DNA of 8,800 nt from an uncultured Oscillospiraceae bacterium. GTDB lineage: Bacteria; Bacillota; Clostridia; Oscillospirales; Acutalibacteraceae. The stretch is from positions 1 through 8,800 of the forward strand of contig UQFM01000075.1 in NCBI GenBank assembly GCA_900540295.1. The letters run 5' to 3'. Below are positions 1-7,000 of the stretch, one piece after another. Each line of letters begins with the position of its first letter. Position 1 is the first letter of the stretch. The position numbers and the translations under genes are program-made. The notes below the pieces were generated by a model. That model ran no database searches. It saw only the letters and a program-made list of their open reading frames with translations, and was not told the origin of the DNA.

Positions 1-37
1 CTTATCGTCGGCAGCGTCAGATGGGTATAAGAGACAG
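1..37 (+). other. Library adapter (Nextera read-1 side), not genomic
   Basis: Positions 5-37 match the Nextera/Tn5 read-1 adapter: the TCGTCGGCAGCGTC primer part at 5-18, then the 19-bp transposon mosaic end at 19-37 ending in AAGAGACAG. There is one mismatch, G for T at 24. The four bases before it (CTTA) would be the tail of an i5 index. It is artificial sequence and should be trimmed; genomic DNA begins at 38. Any ORF crossing it is chimeric. Confidence 0.97.
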
Positions 38-2465
38 GGTAAATACCGCGCTTGAGTTCTTCCATCGCGTCGATGTGGTCCATCCAGCGCAAATCCACGT
101 TCTGAAGCAGAATTTTACGCTCCAGCTCCTGCATGATGAAGTCACCGTATTTTTCGGCGCGTTCCTCGTAGCGCGCATGCGCTTTTTCGAGGAGCAAGTC
201 TACGTAATCCTTTTGATTCTTATCTGCATCCAGTGTCTCGCCGTCCAAAACCCAGCCGAGCTTTGCCTGCATGCCCTTGACATTCCATTCCGCCTTCGGC
301 AAAGAGGACGGGCAGTAGAAGTCCACCTGTGCCGTGAAGTAATCGTCAATCATCTTTTGGATGGTGCTGTGTAAATCCACACCGTCCAGCACCTGATTGC
401 GCTGACCGTAAATGACCTCGCGCTGTTTATTCATAACATCGTCGAAGTTCAAAACGTTGCGGCGGGTCGCAAAGTTGTTGGATTCCACCTTTTTCTGTGC
501 GCCCTCAATCAGGTTCGAGAACATCTTTGCCTCAATCGGCATGTCGCCGACCGATTTGAACGAATCCAAAATCGTATAGAAACGGTCACCCGCAAACAGA
601 CGCAGCAACTCATCCTCTGCGGACAGATAGAAACGGCTCTGACCGGGGTCGCCCTGACGGCCCGCACGCCCGCGCAGCTGATTGTCGATTCGTCTCGATT
701 CGTGACGTTCCGTACCGATGATGTACAGTCCGCCCGCTTCGCGCACTTTCTCCGCTTCCTCGCGAAGTTCCGCCTTGTGCTTATCCTCTAATTCGCGGAA
801 GGTTTTGCGCGCTTCCAAAATTTCTTCGTTATCGGTTTCGGCAAAGCCCGTCGCCTCGGCAATCAACTCTTCAATATAGCCTTTTTTGCGCATTTCGGCT
901 TTCGCCATATATTCGGGGTTGCCGCCGAGAATAATATCCGTACCGCGTCCCGCCATGTTGGTGGCAATGGTCACCGCGCCGAACTTACCCGCCTGCGCAA
1001 TGATTTCCGCTTCCTTGTCGTGGTATTTCGCATTGAGCACCTCGTGCTTGATGCCGCGCTTTTTCAGTGCCTTGGAAAGCGCCTCACTCTTTTCAATACT
1101 GATTGTACCGACCAAAACAGGCTGTCCTTTTGCGTGGCTTTCGATAATCTGCTCAATAATTGCATTAAACTTCGCCTGCTCGGTTTTGTAAAGCACATCG
1201 GGCTCGTCTTTCCGCACCATAGGCTTGTTGGTCGGAATGGAAATGACATCCAGAGAATAAATTTCCTGAAATTCAACGCTTTCGGTCATTGCCGTACCCG
1301 TCATACCCGACAGCTTGTCATACAGACGGAAGTAATTCTGGAAGGTGATGGTCGCAAGCGTTTTGGATTCGCGCTCCACCTTTACGCCCTCTTTGGCTTC
1401 AATCGCCTGATGCAGACCCTCGCTGTAACGTCTGCCGAGCATAATGCGTCCCGTGAATTCGTCAACGATTAAGACCTCGCCGTCTTTGACAACGTAGTCC
1501 ACATCGCGCTTCATCACGCCGATGGCGCGGATTGCCTGTTCAATATGATGATGAATCGTGATGTTCTCCGCATCCATCAGATTTTCAATATTAAAGAATT
1601 TTTCCGCTTTCTGAATCCCCTGCTTTGTAAGCGTAGCGCTCTTCGCCTTTTCGTCCACGACAAAGTCGCCGTCCGCATCCACCAAATCCTCCGCATTGAA
1701 TTTCGTATCCAATTCTTTTACGGTAATCATGCGCAGGGTTTTGGCAAAGGAGTCCGCAATTTTATAAAGGTCGGTGGACTTGTCCCCCTGCCCCGAAATA
1801 ATCAGCGGCGTTCTCGCCTCGTCAATCAAAATGGAGTCCACCTCATCGACAATGGCAAAGCTGTGTCCGCGCTGTACACGGTGTTCCGCATACAGTACCA
1901 TATTGTCGCGCAGGTAGTCAAAGCCCATTTCGTTGTTTGTGCCGTAGGTAATGTCCGCGGCATAAGCGGCTTTGCGCTCCTCGTTGGTGCATTCATGCAC
2001 GATAAGACCGACGGACAGCCCCAAAAAGCGGTACAGCTTGCCCATCCATTCCGAGTCGCGGCGGGCAAGATAATCGTTGACTGTAACGATGTGCACGCCC
2101 TTGCCCGAAAGCGCGTTTAAGTACGCCGGCAAAGTCGCCACGAGGGTTTTGCCTTCACCGGTTTTCATTTCGGCGATTCTGCCCTGATGCAGAATGATAC
2201 CGCCGATAATTTGCACGGGGAAATGCTTCATTTTAAGCACTCTCGCCGCCGCCTCGCGGCAGGTTGCGAATGCCTCGGGTAAAATATCATCGAGTGTTTC
2301 ACCGTTATCCAAACGGCTTTTAAACTCGGGGGTTTTGGCCTTCAGTTCTTCATCGGTCAGTGCGGCGTATTCTTCGTCCAGCGCGAGTACCTTTTTCTGC
2401 AAAGGTAAAATCCGCTTAACTTCTCTTGAGGAATAATCGCCGAATATCTTTTTAAATAATGACAT
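38..2465 (-). CDS. secA: SecA, preprotein translocase ATPase (3' end missing)
   Basis: SecA is the peripheral ATPase motor that drives unfolded secretory proteins through the SecYEG channel. The minus-strand frame starts at ATG 2465-2463 (protein begins MSLFKKIFGDYSSREVKRI) and stays open for 809 codons to the adapter boundary. Walker A is MKTGEGKT at residues 100-107; the DEAD-type Walker B is DEVD with D207, followed by ILIDEARTPLIISG. Further on, the NMAGRGTDI, GTERHESRRIDNQLRGRAGRQGDPG and RRNVLNFDDVMNKQR segments mark the second motor domain and helical scaffold. The last visible residues (about DLRWMDHIDAMEELKRGIY) lie in the scaffold helices, so roughly the last 30-110 residues, including any zinc-binding tail, are lost to fragmentation. 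The start is supported by a GGAAAGGA ribosome site about ten bases upstream. The gene is divergent from the SCP2/transketolase cluster and probably unrelated to it. Confidence 0.97.
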
Positions 2466-2482
2466 ATGCTTGCGTCCTTTCC

Positions 2483-2504
2483 GCTGTTTCTCCAAAGAAA
2501 CAGC
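2483..2504 (-). promoter_or_regulatory. Hairpin in the secA leader, beside the ribosome site
   Basis: A perfect 9-bp inverted repeat (GCTGTTTCT / AGAAACAGC) with a four-base loop lies 18-39 bases upstream of the secA ATG, directly before its Shine-Dalgarno sequence. If the promoter call at 2518-2546 is right, it falls almost at the mRNA 5' end. It could stabilise the message, tune ribosome access or be a DNA operator; the sequence does not decide. It has no following T-run, so it is not a classical terminator. Confidence 0.55.
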
Positions 2505-2517
2505 CTATACAGGATAT

Positions 2518-2546
2518 AGTATAACATAGTTTTTGGAAAAAATCAC
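2518..2546 (-). promoter_or_regulatory. Probable secA promoter with extended -10
   Basis: On the minus strand an extended -10 box, TGTTATACT (TATACT at 2523-2518), has a poor -35 candidate, GTGATT (2546-2541), 17 bases upstream. Transcription would begin near 2511, giving a leader of about 46 nt that contains the 2483-2504 hairpin. The extended TGn element makes a weak -35 acceptable, but this is a motif match only. Confidence 0.45.
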
Positions 2547-2612
2547 CTCTTTTTTCGGAATAAATTTGAGTAATTTTGCATTGAAAAATTCCTGCGGAAT
2601 CCCCTGTTTTCG

Positions 2613-2641
2613 TTGACTTTGTACGGAAAATTTGGTATGAT
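2613..2641 (+). promoter_or_regulatory. Strong sigma-A type promoter for the SCP2/aminotransferase/transketolase cluster
   Basis: TTGACT (2613-2618) and TATGAT (2636-2641) are separated by exactly 17 bases, and the -10 is extended by TGG (2633-2635). The predicted start is near 2648, about 30 nt before the first gene. A 13-bp palindrome, ATTCC-TGC-GGAAT (2588-2600), ends 12 bases upstream of the -35 and could bind a regulator. Confidence 0.8.
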
Positions 2642-2665
2642 TTATTTGATATATAATTGTCAAAC

Positions 2666-2671
2666 GGGAGG
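2666..2671 (+). promoter_or_regulatory. Ribosome binding site fixing a TTG start
   Basis: GGGAGG lies seven bases before TTG 2679. It decides the start of the first SCP2-like gene: the in-frame upstream TTG at 2613 is part of the -35 box and cannot be on the mRNA. Closely similar GGGAGG sites precede the aminotransferase (3442-3447) and the transketolase N-subunit (4767-4772). Confidence 0.85.
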
Positions 2672-2678
2672 AATTACA

Positions 2679-3440
2679 TTGACTGATGCAAGAACACTCG
2701 CCTATATCAATCTCTATGCGGTTTTGGGTACGCTCGAAAACCTCTGTGAGCTGGACGCAAAGGCAAAGGAAATCCTTTGGGAACTGAAAAAGCCCGTGGC
2801 GGTCTGCTTTGACGTAAAAGGCGGCCCTGCGGCGACCATCCGCTTCACTGCACACGGCTGCCGTATGGAAGACGGCAAAAAGCCGTGCGACATTTTGATT
2901 CCCGTTGCATCCTGCGAAAAATTCAACGGCATCATTGACGGCACCGTGACGCCTGTCCCCGTAAAAGGCTTCTCCAAAATCGGCTTTTTGCTGAAAACCT
3001 TTACGGCGCTTACCGACCGCCTCACCGAACTGATGAAACCGACAGAGGAAGCGCTCCGCGACCCCGCGTTCTTCGAGCTTTCCACCGTGCTTACCTTCTA
3101 CACCATTTCCGTTGCGCTCGCGCAAATCGGCAATCAGGATAAAATCGGGCAGGCAAGCGCGTCTTATATGCTCGACGGCGATATTTCTTTCGCAATCAAA
3201 AACGGTCCTGCGGCAACGCTGCGCGTACGGAACAATCACTTAGTCACCCTGAAAAAGCCCGCAGAAAATCCGCGTGCCATCATGCAGTTTGACAATTTAC
3301 AGCTGGCGAACGATTTGTTCAACGGCAAGGTAAATGCGCTCGAATGCATCGGCCTCGGTACAGTCGAGATTCGCGGTATGCTTTCTATGGTTGACAATAT
3401 GAACAGACTGCTCGACAGAGTCGCACTGTACTTAGCGTAA
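2679..3440 (+). CDS. Tandem SCP2-like (sterol carrier protein 2 fold) protein
   Basis: This 253-residue protein starts at TTG 2679. It is not close to a characterised enzyme I can name. The C-terminal half (about 163-253) has the pattern of the SCP2 family: a strand-rich stretch, then AIMQFDNLQLANDLFNGK, then GTVEIRGMLSMVDNMNRLLD, ending in a hydrophobic helix. SCP2 folds form a hydrophobic tunnel that binds lipids, fatty acyl chains or other apolar ligands. The N-terminal half looks like a diverged copy: F44-DVKGGPAATIRF matches F171-AIKNGPAATLRV, an offset of 127 residues that is half the protein length. There is no signal peptide or obvious membrane segment, so it is probably cytosolic. 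It is the first gene of the cluster, 12 nt before the aminotransferase, which suggests that it binds or presents an apolar substrate or product. The SCP2 assignment is fairly secure for the second half and inferred for the first; the ligand is unknown. Confidence 0.7.
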   Translation: MTDARTLAYINLYAVLGTLENLCELDAKAKEILWELKKPVAVCFDVKGGPAATIRFTAHGCRMEDGKKPCDILIPVASCEKFNGIIDGTVTPVPVKGFSKIGFLLKTFTALTDRLTELMKPTEEALRDPAFFELSTVLTFYTISVALAQIGNQDKIGQASASYMLDGDISFAIKNGPAATLRVRNNHLVTLKKPAENPRAIMQFDNLQLANDLFNGKVNALECIGLGTVEIRGMLSMVDNMNRLLDRVALYLA

Positions 3441-3452
3441 TGGGAGGATTCA

Positions 3453-4727
3453 GTGAAAATGAGTAAATTTCCGGAATATAAGCACGACAAAAGCCACGAA
3501 TATTTTAACCGCGCTATAAAGGTAATCCCCTCGGGTATTTACGGGCATCTCGGTCCTGCGGAAGGGCTTTGGGTTCCCGTTTCCAAATGGCCGTTCTACT
3601 CCGAAAAAGCCAAAGGCACCTATTTTTGGGATGTGGACGGCAACAAATACATCGACTTCATGTGCGCCTACGGTCCGAACGTATTGGGCTATAACGACCC
3701 TGATGTAGACGCGGCGGCAATGAAACAGTTAAAGCTCGGCAACTGCACCACTTCCCCCTCGAAAATTATGGTGGAATGCGCGGAAAACCTTGTGAATACC
3801 GTTGCTTCGGCGGACTGGGCGTTCTTTGCCAAAAACGGCTCGGACACCACCACGCTTGCGGTAATGGCGGCACGCGCGCACACGCACAAAAAGAAGATGT
3901 TCTTCTTAAAGGGCTTCTATCACGGAGACTTCCAGTGGGCGCAGAAAATCGACTATCCCGGCATTATGCCCGAAGAGGTCGCAAACAACGTGGTTGTACC
4001 GTGGTTCAATCTGAAAGCGCTGGAGGATGCCTACAATGCCTGTGACGGCGACGTCGCGGGTCTGATTGCCCAGCCGTATGACCACGGCAATTTTAAAGAC
4101 AACGAAGTCGCCTCCAAGGAATACTGGCAGGCGGTGCGCAAATTCTGCGACGAAAAAGGCATGGTGCTGATTTTCGACGACGTGCGCACAGGCTTCCGTC
4201 TGGATTTGCAGGGCTCCGACCACTATTACGGCATTAAGGCAGACCTCATCTGCTTCTGCAAGGCGCTTGCCAACGGCTACAACATGTCCGCGCTCTGCGG
4301 CGGCGAGCATATGAAAGCCACTGTGTCGGGCATCACCTACACAGGCTCTTATTGGATGAGCGCCGTACCGTTTGCGGCGTCGATTGCCTGCATCAATAAA
4401 ATGAAAAAGCTGAACACACCGAAGATGTTCCGCGAAATGGGCACAAAGCTCACAGACGGCTTTGTGGCGGCGGGTAAGGAACACGGCTTTGATTTGGTCG
4501 TTTCGGGCGAGCCCGCGCTGTTCTATCTGCGCATCGCCAATGACGACAGCCTGATGCTCCATCAGGAATGGATTTCCGAATGCGTCAGCCGCGGTCTGTT
4601 CTTGGCGTCGCACCACAACCACTTTATGAACGCGGCGGTGACGGACGAGGATATTAAAACGGCGATTGAAATTGCGGAAGATGCATTCTCGGTTGTGTCG
4701 AAACGACACCCCGAAATTAAGGGTTAA
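3453..4727 (+). CDS. Class III PLP-dependent aminotransferase, glutamate-1-semialdehyde aminomutase-like
   Basis: A fold-type I PLP enzyme of 424 residues. Visible parts in order: the substrate-side WDVDGNKYIDF / GPNVLGYNDPDV segment (about 59-84); the cofactor-phosphate loop KNGSDTTT (127-134); the aromatic-HG segment FLKGFYHGDF after it; FDDVRTGFR with D242 placed to bind the pyridine nitrogen; the Schiff-base lysine K270 in FCKALANGYNMSAL; and TYTGSYWMSA, the other phosphate-binding threonine region. Length and order fit the family, which moves an amino group onto a ketone or aldehyde or shifts it between neighbouring carbons. Absence of heme genes nearby and the transketolase partners argue against a heme role, so a true hemL is unlikely. 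The start is GTG 3453, five bases after GGGAGG; ATG 3459 is the alternative, two codons shorter. A 50-nt gap with a small hairpin (4732-4747) precedes the transketolase. The substrate is unknown. Confidence 0.88.
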   Translation: MKMSKFPEYKHDKSHEYFNRAIKVIPSGIYGHLGPAEGLWVPVSKWPFYSEKAKGTYFWDVDGNKYIDFMCAYGPNVLGYNDPDVDAAAMKQLKLGNCTTSPSKIMVECAENLVNTVASADWAFFAKNGSDTTTLAVMAARAHTHKKKMFFLKGFYHGDFQWAQKIDYPGIMPEEVANNVVVPWFNLKALEDAYNACDGDVAGLIAQPYDHGNFKDNEVASKEYWQAVRKFCDEKGMVLIFDDVRTGFRLDLQGSDHYYGIKADLICFCKALANGYNMSALCGGEHMKATVSGITYTGSYWMSAVPFAASIACINKMKKLNTPKMFREMGTKLTDGFVAAGKEHGFDLVVSGEPALFYLRIANDDSLMLHQEWISECVSRGLFLASHHNHFMNAAVTDEDIKTAIEIAEDAFSVVSKRHPEIKG

Positions 4728-4777
4728 ATTTCAGCAGGGTTTTGCTGTAACAATATGTATATAACAGGGAGGACATT

Positions 4778-5656
4778 ATGCAAAGAGCACCTTTAACCAA
4801 GGAAGAATGGCTGGCGCTTGAAAAGAAAGCCAACGACCTGCGTCACCTTTGCCTGCAAACCACCGTTTGGGCGGGCAGCGGACACATCGGCGGCGGTATG
4901 AGCGTTATGGACATTCTGACCGTCTTGTACCACAGATACTTAAACCTAAAAAAAGACGACCCGAAGTGGGAGGACCGTGACCGTTTCATCCTCAGCAAGG
5001 GTCACGCGGGCATTGCGTATGCGCCCGTGCTTTGCGATTACGGCTGGAACGACCCCGAACAGCTGAAGACCTTTAACCTGACCAACTCTAAAATGGGTAT
5101 CCATTTGGATTCCAACAAGGTCGAGGGCGTGGACGCTTCCACAGGCTCGCTCGGTCACGGCATTCCGATTGCGGCAGGCACGGCAATCGCGGCGCGCGTG
5201 CTCGGCAAGGATTACACGACCTATGTGGTTACGGGCGACGGCGAATTGGATGAAGGCTCCAACTGGGAGGGGCTTATGACGATTCACCACTATAACCTCA
5301 CCAACTGCATCACGATTGTGGACCGCAATCACTGCATGATTGACGGCAACACCGAGGATGTTATGAAATTAGAGCCGCTGGCGGACAAATTCACCGCGTT
5401 CGGCTTCAATACGATTGTCTGCGACGGCAACAATATTGTAGAGCTTTGCCGCGCCATTGACGCGGCGCACGCCTGCACCGACAAACCCACCGTGATTGTG
5501 GCGGACACCGTCAAGGGCGTCGGCATTAAGCTGACGGCGGGCAACTACAAATGGCACTACGGCGCGATTGACGAGGATATGGCGAAAACCGCCGCACAGG
5601 ACCTCGACACATACAGTGCAGAACGCATTGCACGCTGCGGAAAGGAGTTTGAATAA
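4778..5656 (+). CDS. Transketolase, N-terminal (thiamine diphosphate-binding) subunit
   Basis: A 292-residue protein equal to the first domain of transketolase. Transketolases move a two-carbon ketol unit from a ketose to an aldehyde using thiamine diphosphate (ThDP) and a divalent metal. Landmarks: H36 in AGSGHIGGG, H76 in LSKGHAG, GSLGHG (123-128), and the ThDP/metal motif that starts GDGELDEG (153-160) and ends at N184 of IVDRN; near the C-terminus TVKGVGI followed by KWH contributes the remaining active-site histidine. It lacks the pyrimidine-binding and C-terminal domains, which are supplied by the next gene, so the active enzyme should be a heteromer of the two. ATG 4778 follows GGGAGG by five bases. 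The stop TAA shares one base with the next ATG, which implies translational coupling and equal production. Confidence 0.94.
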   Translation: MQRAPLTKEEWLALEKKANDLRHLCLQTTVWAGSGHIGGGMSVMDILTVLYHRYLNLKKDDPKWEDRDRFILSKGHAGIAYAPVLCDYGWNDPEQLKTFNLTNSKMGIHLDSNKVEGVDASTGSLGHGIPIAAGTAIAARVLGKDYTTYVVTGDGELDEGSNWEGLMTIHHYNLTNCITIVDRNHCMIDGNTEDVMKLEPLADKFTAFGFNTIVCDGNNIVELCRAIDAAHACTDKPTVIVADTVKGVGIKLTAGNYKWHYGAIDEDMAKTAAQDLDTYSAERIARCGKEFE

Positions 5657-6666
5657 TGGCAGGCGGATTTGTTTATAACGTAATTGAGACCCCCGAGCTT
5701 TCCACTTCGGAAATCTACGGCAAGACCCTTGCGGATCTTGCGAAAGAACATAAAGAAATTGTGGCGGTCACCGCTGACCTTGCCACCTCGACAAAATTAC
5801 AGGATTTCACCAATGCCTGCCCTGACCGCGTGTTCAATGTCGGCATTGCGGAGCAGAATATGCTCGGCGTAGCGGCAGGTATGGCGAGAGCGGGACTTGT
5901 GCCGTTCGCATCCACCTTCTCGGTATTCGCGTCCCTGCGCGCGGCTGACCAGCTCCACACCGACATCTGCTATCAGAACGTCAATGCAAAAATTATCGCG
6001 ACCCATTCGGGTACTTCGTTCGGGCAGGCGGGTTCCACCCACCACGCGATTGTCGATTTGGCAGTGGCACGCTCCATGCCGAATCTGACGGTGGTCTGCC
6101 CCGCAGACGGTTACGAAACCGCAAATGCGGTTCGCGCGGCATATGAGAACTTCGGTCCTTATTACATCCGCATCAACCGCGGCTTTGACCGTGTGCTTTA
6201 CGACAATGAAGATTACGGCTTTGAAATCGGCAAGGCGGTTGAAGTGCATCCCGGCACGGACATCACCGTTATCGCCTGCGGCTCCTGCGTATTCCAGGCG
6301 CGCGAGGCGGCGAAATTCTTAGACAGCGCCGACGGCTTAAAGGTTCGCGTACTCAATATGCACACCATTAAACCGATTGACAAAGAGGCGATTCTCAAAG
6401 CGGTGCAGGACACCCGCCGTATTATTACGGTGGAAGACCACAGCACCCTCGGGGGGTTGGGCTCTGCGGTTGCAGAGGTCGTTGTGGAATCGGGCAAGGG
6501 CTGTGCGTTCAAAAAACTCGGCCACCCCGACAAATTCGCGCCCATCGGTCTGCACGAGGATATTATGTCGATTGTCGGCATCGATGCCAACGGCATTATC
6601 GAGGCTGTGCGCGAGGTTATGCATAAGGACTTTGAGCTTGACGATAACTGGGACGATGAAGTCTAA
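5656..6666 (+). CDS. Transketolase, C-terminal (pyrimidine-binding) subunit
   Basis: A 336-residue partner of the preceding subunit, carrying the pyrimidine domain (about 15-180) and the C-terminal transketolase domain (about 190-320). The catalytic glutamate that activates the thiamine ring is E66 in FNVGIAEQNM. The loop THSGTSFGQAGSTHH (116-130) aligns by eye with the E. coli segment THDSIGLGEDGPTH: H117 and H129 keep the two histidines (H461, H473), but Q124-A125 replace the E-D pair, including D469, which contacts the acceptor hydroxyl. In the N-terminal STSEIYGKTL (16-25), S18 sits where most split transketolases have arginine, the equivalent of phosphate-contacting R358. The later arginine in YIRINRGFDR is present. 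These changes suggest an acceptor or donor unlike a normal sugar phosphate. AAAGGAG (5641-5647) lies eight bases before the ATG, which overlaps the previous stop. Exact substrate unknown. Confidence 0.92.
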   Translation: MAGGFVYNVIETPELSTSEIYGKTLADLAKEHKEIVAVTADLATSTKLQDFTNACPDRVFNVGIAEQNMLGVAAGMARAGLVPFASTFSVFASLRAADQLHTDICYQNVNAKIIATHSGTSFGQAGSTHHAIVDLAVARSMPNLTVVCPADGYETANAVRAAYENFGPYYIRINRGFDRVLYDNEDYGFEIGKAVEVHPGTDITVIACGSCVFQAREAAKFLDSADGLKVRVLNMHTIKPIDKEAILKAVQDTRRIITVEDHSTLGGLGSAVAEVVVESGKGCAFKKLGHPDKFAPIGLHEDIMSIVGIDANGIIEAVREVMHKDFELDDNWDDEV

Positions 6667-6772
6667 AATCTTTGTTCAATCGTGCGGATAACGAATTAAC
6701 TTTCCCCTTGCGTACCCTTGTACGCGGCGGGCAAACTTTAATCCGTTATCCATCACGCTGAACAGAAGATTT
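6666..6772 (+). repeat. Long imperfect inverted repeat immediately after the transketolase stop
   Basis: About 107 bases form one long imperfect hairpin. The best arms are GGATAACGAATTAA (6686-6699) and TTAATCCGTTATCC (6738-6751), 13 of 14 paired. Outside them AAATCTT-TGTTCA (6666-6678) pairs with TGAACAgAAGATTT (6759-6772). At the tip GCGTAC-CCTT-GTACGC (6710-6725) adds a perfect 6-bp stem. No T-run follows, so it is a poor intrinsic terminator. It could protect the 3' end of the upstream message, reduce readthrough to the last gene, or be a small palindromic repeat that has inserted here. Confidence 0.75.
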
Positions 6773-6875
6773 GACAAATCCTATCGAAGCACGCGCCTCG
6801 TACACTTCGGGGCAAAAGAAAGCGCGCGATGCACGCACTGCAAGCAAAGATTTGGCTTTGCACTTTGATTGAATG
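6773..6875. other. Non-coding spacer with further inverted-repeat matches
   Basis: No credible gene. It holds a small hairpin GCAAAG-ATTTGG-CTTTGC (6844-6861). Two words here are complementary to the left end of the 6666-6772 element: CAAAGATTT (6845-6853) to 6666-6674, and GATTGAA (6867-6873) to 6675-6681. The spacer may therefore belong to the same composite element and allow alternative folds. Confidence 0.5.
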
Positions 6876-6878
6876 TAG

Positions 6879-6948
6879 GGGCGAACCGTAATAGCCTCCC
6901 TTGTTAAAGGGAGGGGGACCGCGTTAGCGGTGGAGGGATTCTGCGCCC
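6879..6948 (+). repeat. Structured repeat-like element with two GTTA-loop hairpins
   Basis: Two adjacent perfect hairpins share the same loop: CCTCCCTT-GTTA-AAGGGAGG (6895-6914) and ACCGC-GTTA-GCGGT (6918-6931). They are enclosed by a 5-bp outer pair, GGGCG (6879-6883) with CGCCC (6944-6948). The wording (GTAGGGGCGAACC, GGGAGGGGGACCGC, GGTGGAGGGATTC) resembles dispersed intergenic repeats I associate with Ruminococcaceae-type genomes; that association is from memory and was not searched. GGAGGG (6932-6937, within GTGGAGGGATT) could compete with GGGAGG for the same CCTCCC strand. Confidence 0.6.
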
Positions 6949-6983
6949 GTCAAAACTTGATTCATTTCTATAAAATTCCTTTT

Positions 6984-6990
6984 AAAGGAG
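6984..6990 (+). promoter_or_regulatory. Ribosome binding site fixing a second TTG start
   Basis: AAAGGAG ends ten bases before TTG 7001. The upstream in-frame GTG at 6992 is only one base away from this site and cannot be used with it. No convincing promoter is seen between the repeats and this site; TATAAA at 6969-6974 lacks a partner -35 at a proper distance. Confidence 0.75.
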
Positions 6991-7000
6991 TGTGAAAATT

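Noticed and set aside
886..2436. Several forward ORFs (up to 191 codons) across the secA region
   Set aside because: They are antisense to a continuous, well-conserved SecA frame.
2613..2678. Upstream TTG start extending the first SCP2-like protein by 22 residues
   Set aside because: TTG 2613 is the first part of the -35 box and lies upstream of the predicted transcript start; GGGAGG points to TTG 2679.
2505..3239. Long minus-strand ORF (244 codons) opposite the first SCP2-like gene
   Set aside because: It is a shadow of the codon pattern of the forward gene, crosses both promoters, has no ribosome site and no recognisable domain.
3906..4709. 267-codon minus-strand ORF opposite the aminotransferase
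   Set aside because: Antisense shadow; arginine/histidine/valine-rich composition typical of reversed coding sequence and no supporting start signals.
3453..4727. hemL, glutamate-1-semialdehyde aminomutase of heme synthesis
   Set aside because: Same superfamily, but the lysine segment FCKALANGYNMSAL differs from the GG-rich hemL loop and no heme genes are nearby.
3453..4727. Aminobacteriohopanetriol-type aminotransferase (hopanoid pathway)
   Set aside because: Attractive because of the lipid-binding neighbours, but no hopanoid gene is visible and the transketolase has no role in that pathway.
4732..4747. CAGCA/TGCTG hairpin between aminotransferase and transketolase as a regulatory element
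   Set aside because: A five-base stem with a six-base loop is too weak to call.
3453..6666. Sulfoquinovose sulfo-transketolase pathway or apulose pathway genes
   Set aside because: Split transketolases occur in such pathways, but no isomerase, kinase or transporter is present here, and neither pathway uses an aminotransferase with SCP2 proteins.
6666..6772. Intrinsic terminator after the transketolase
   Set aside because: The hairpin is long but mismatched and lacks the T-run that the 7853-7883 terminator shows.
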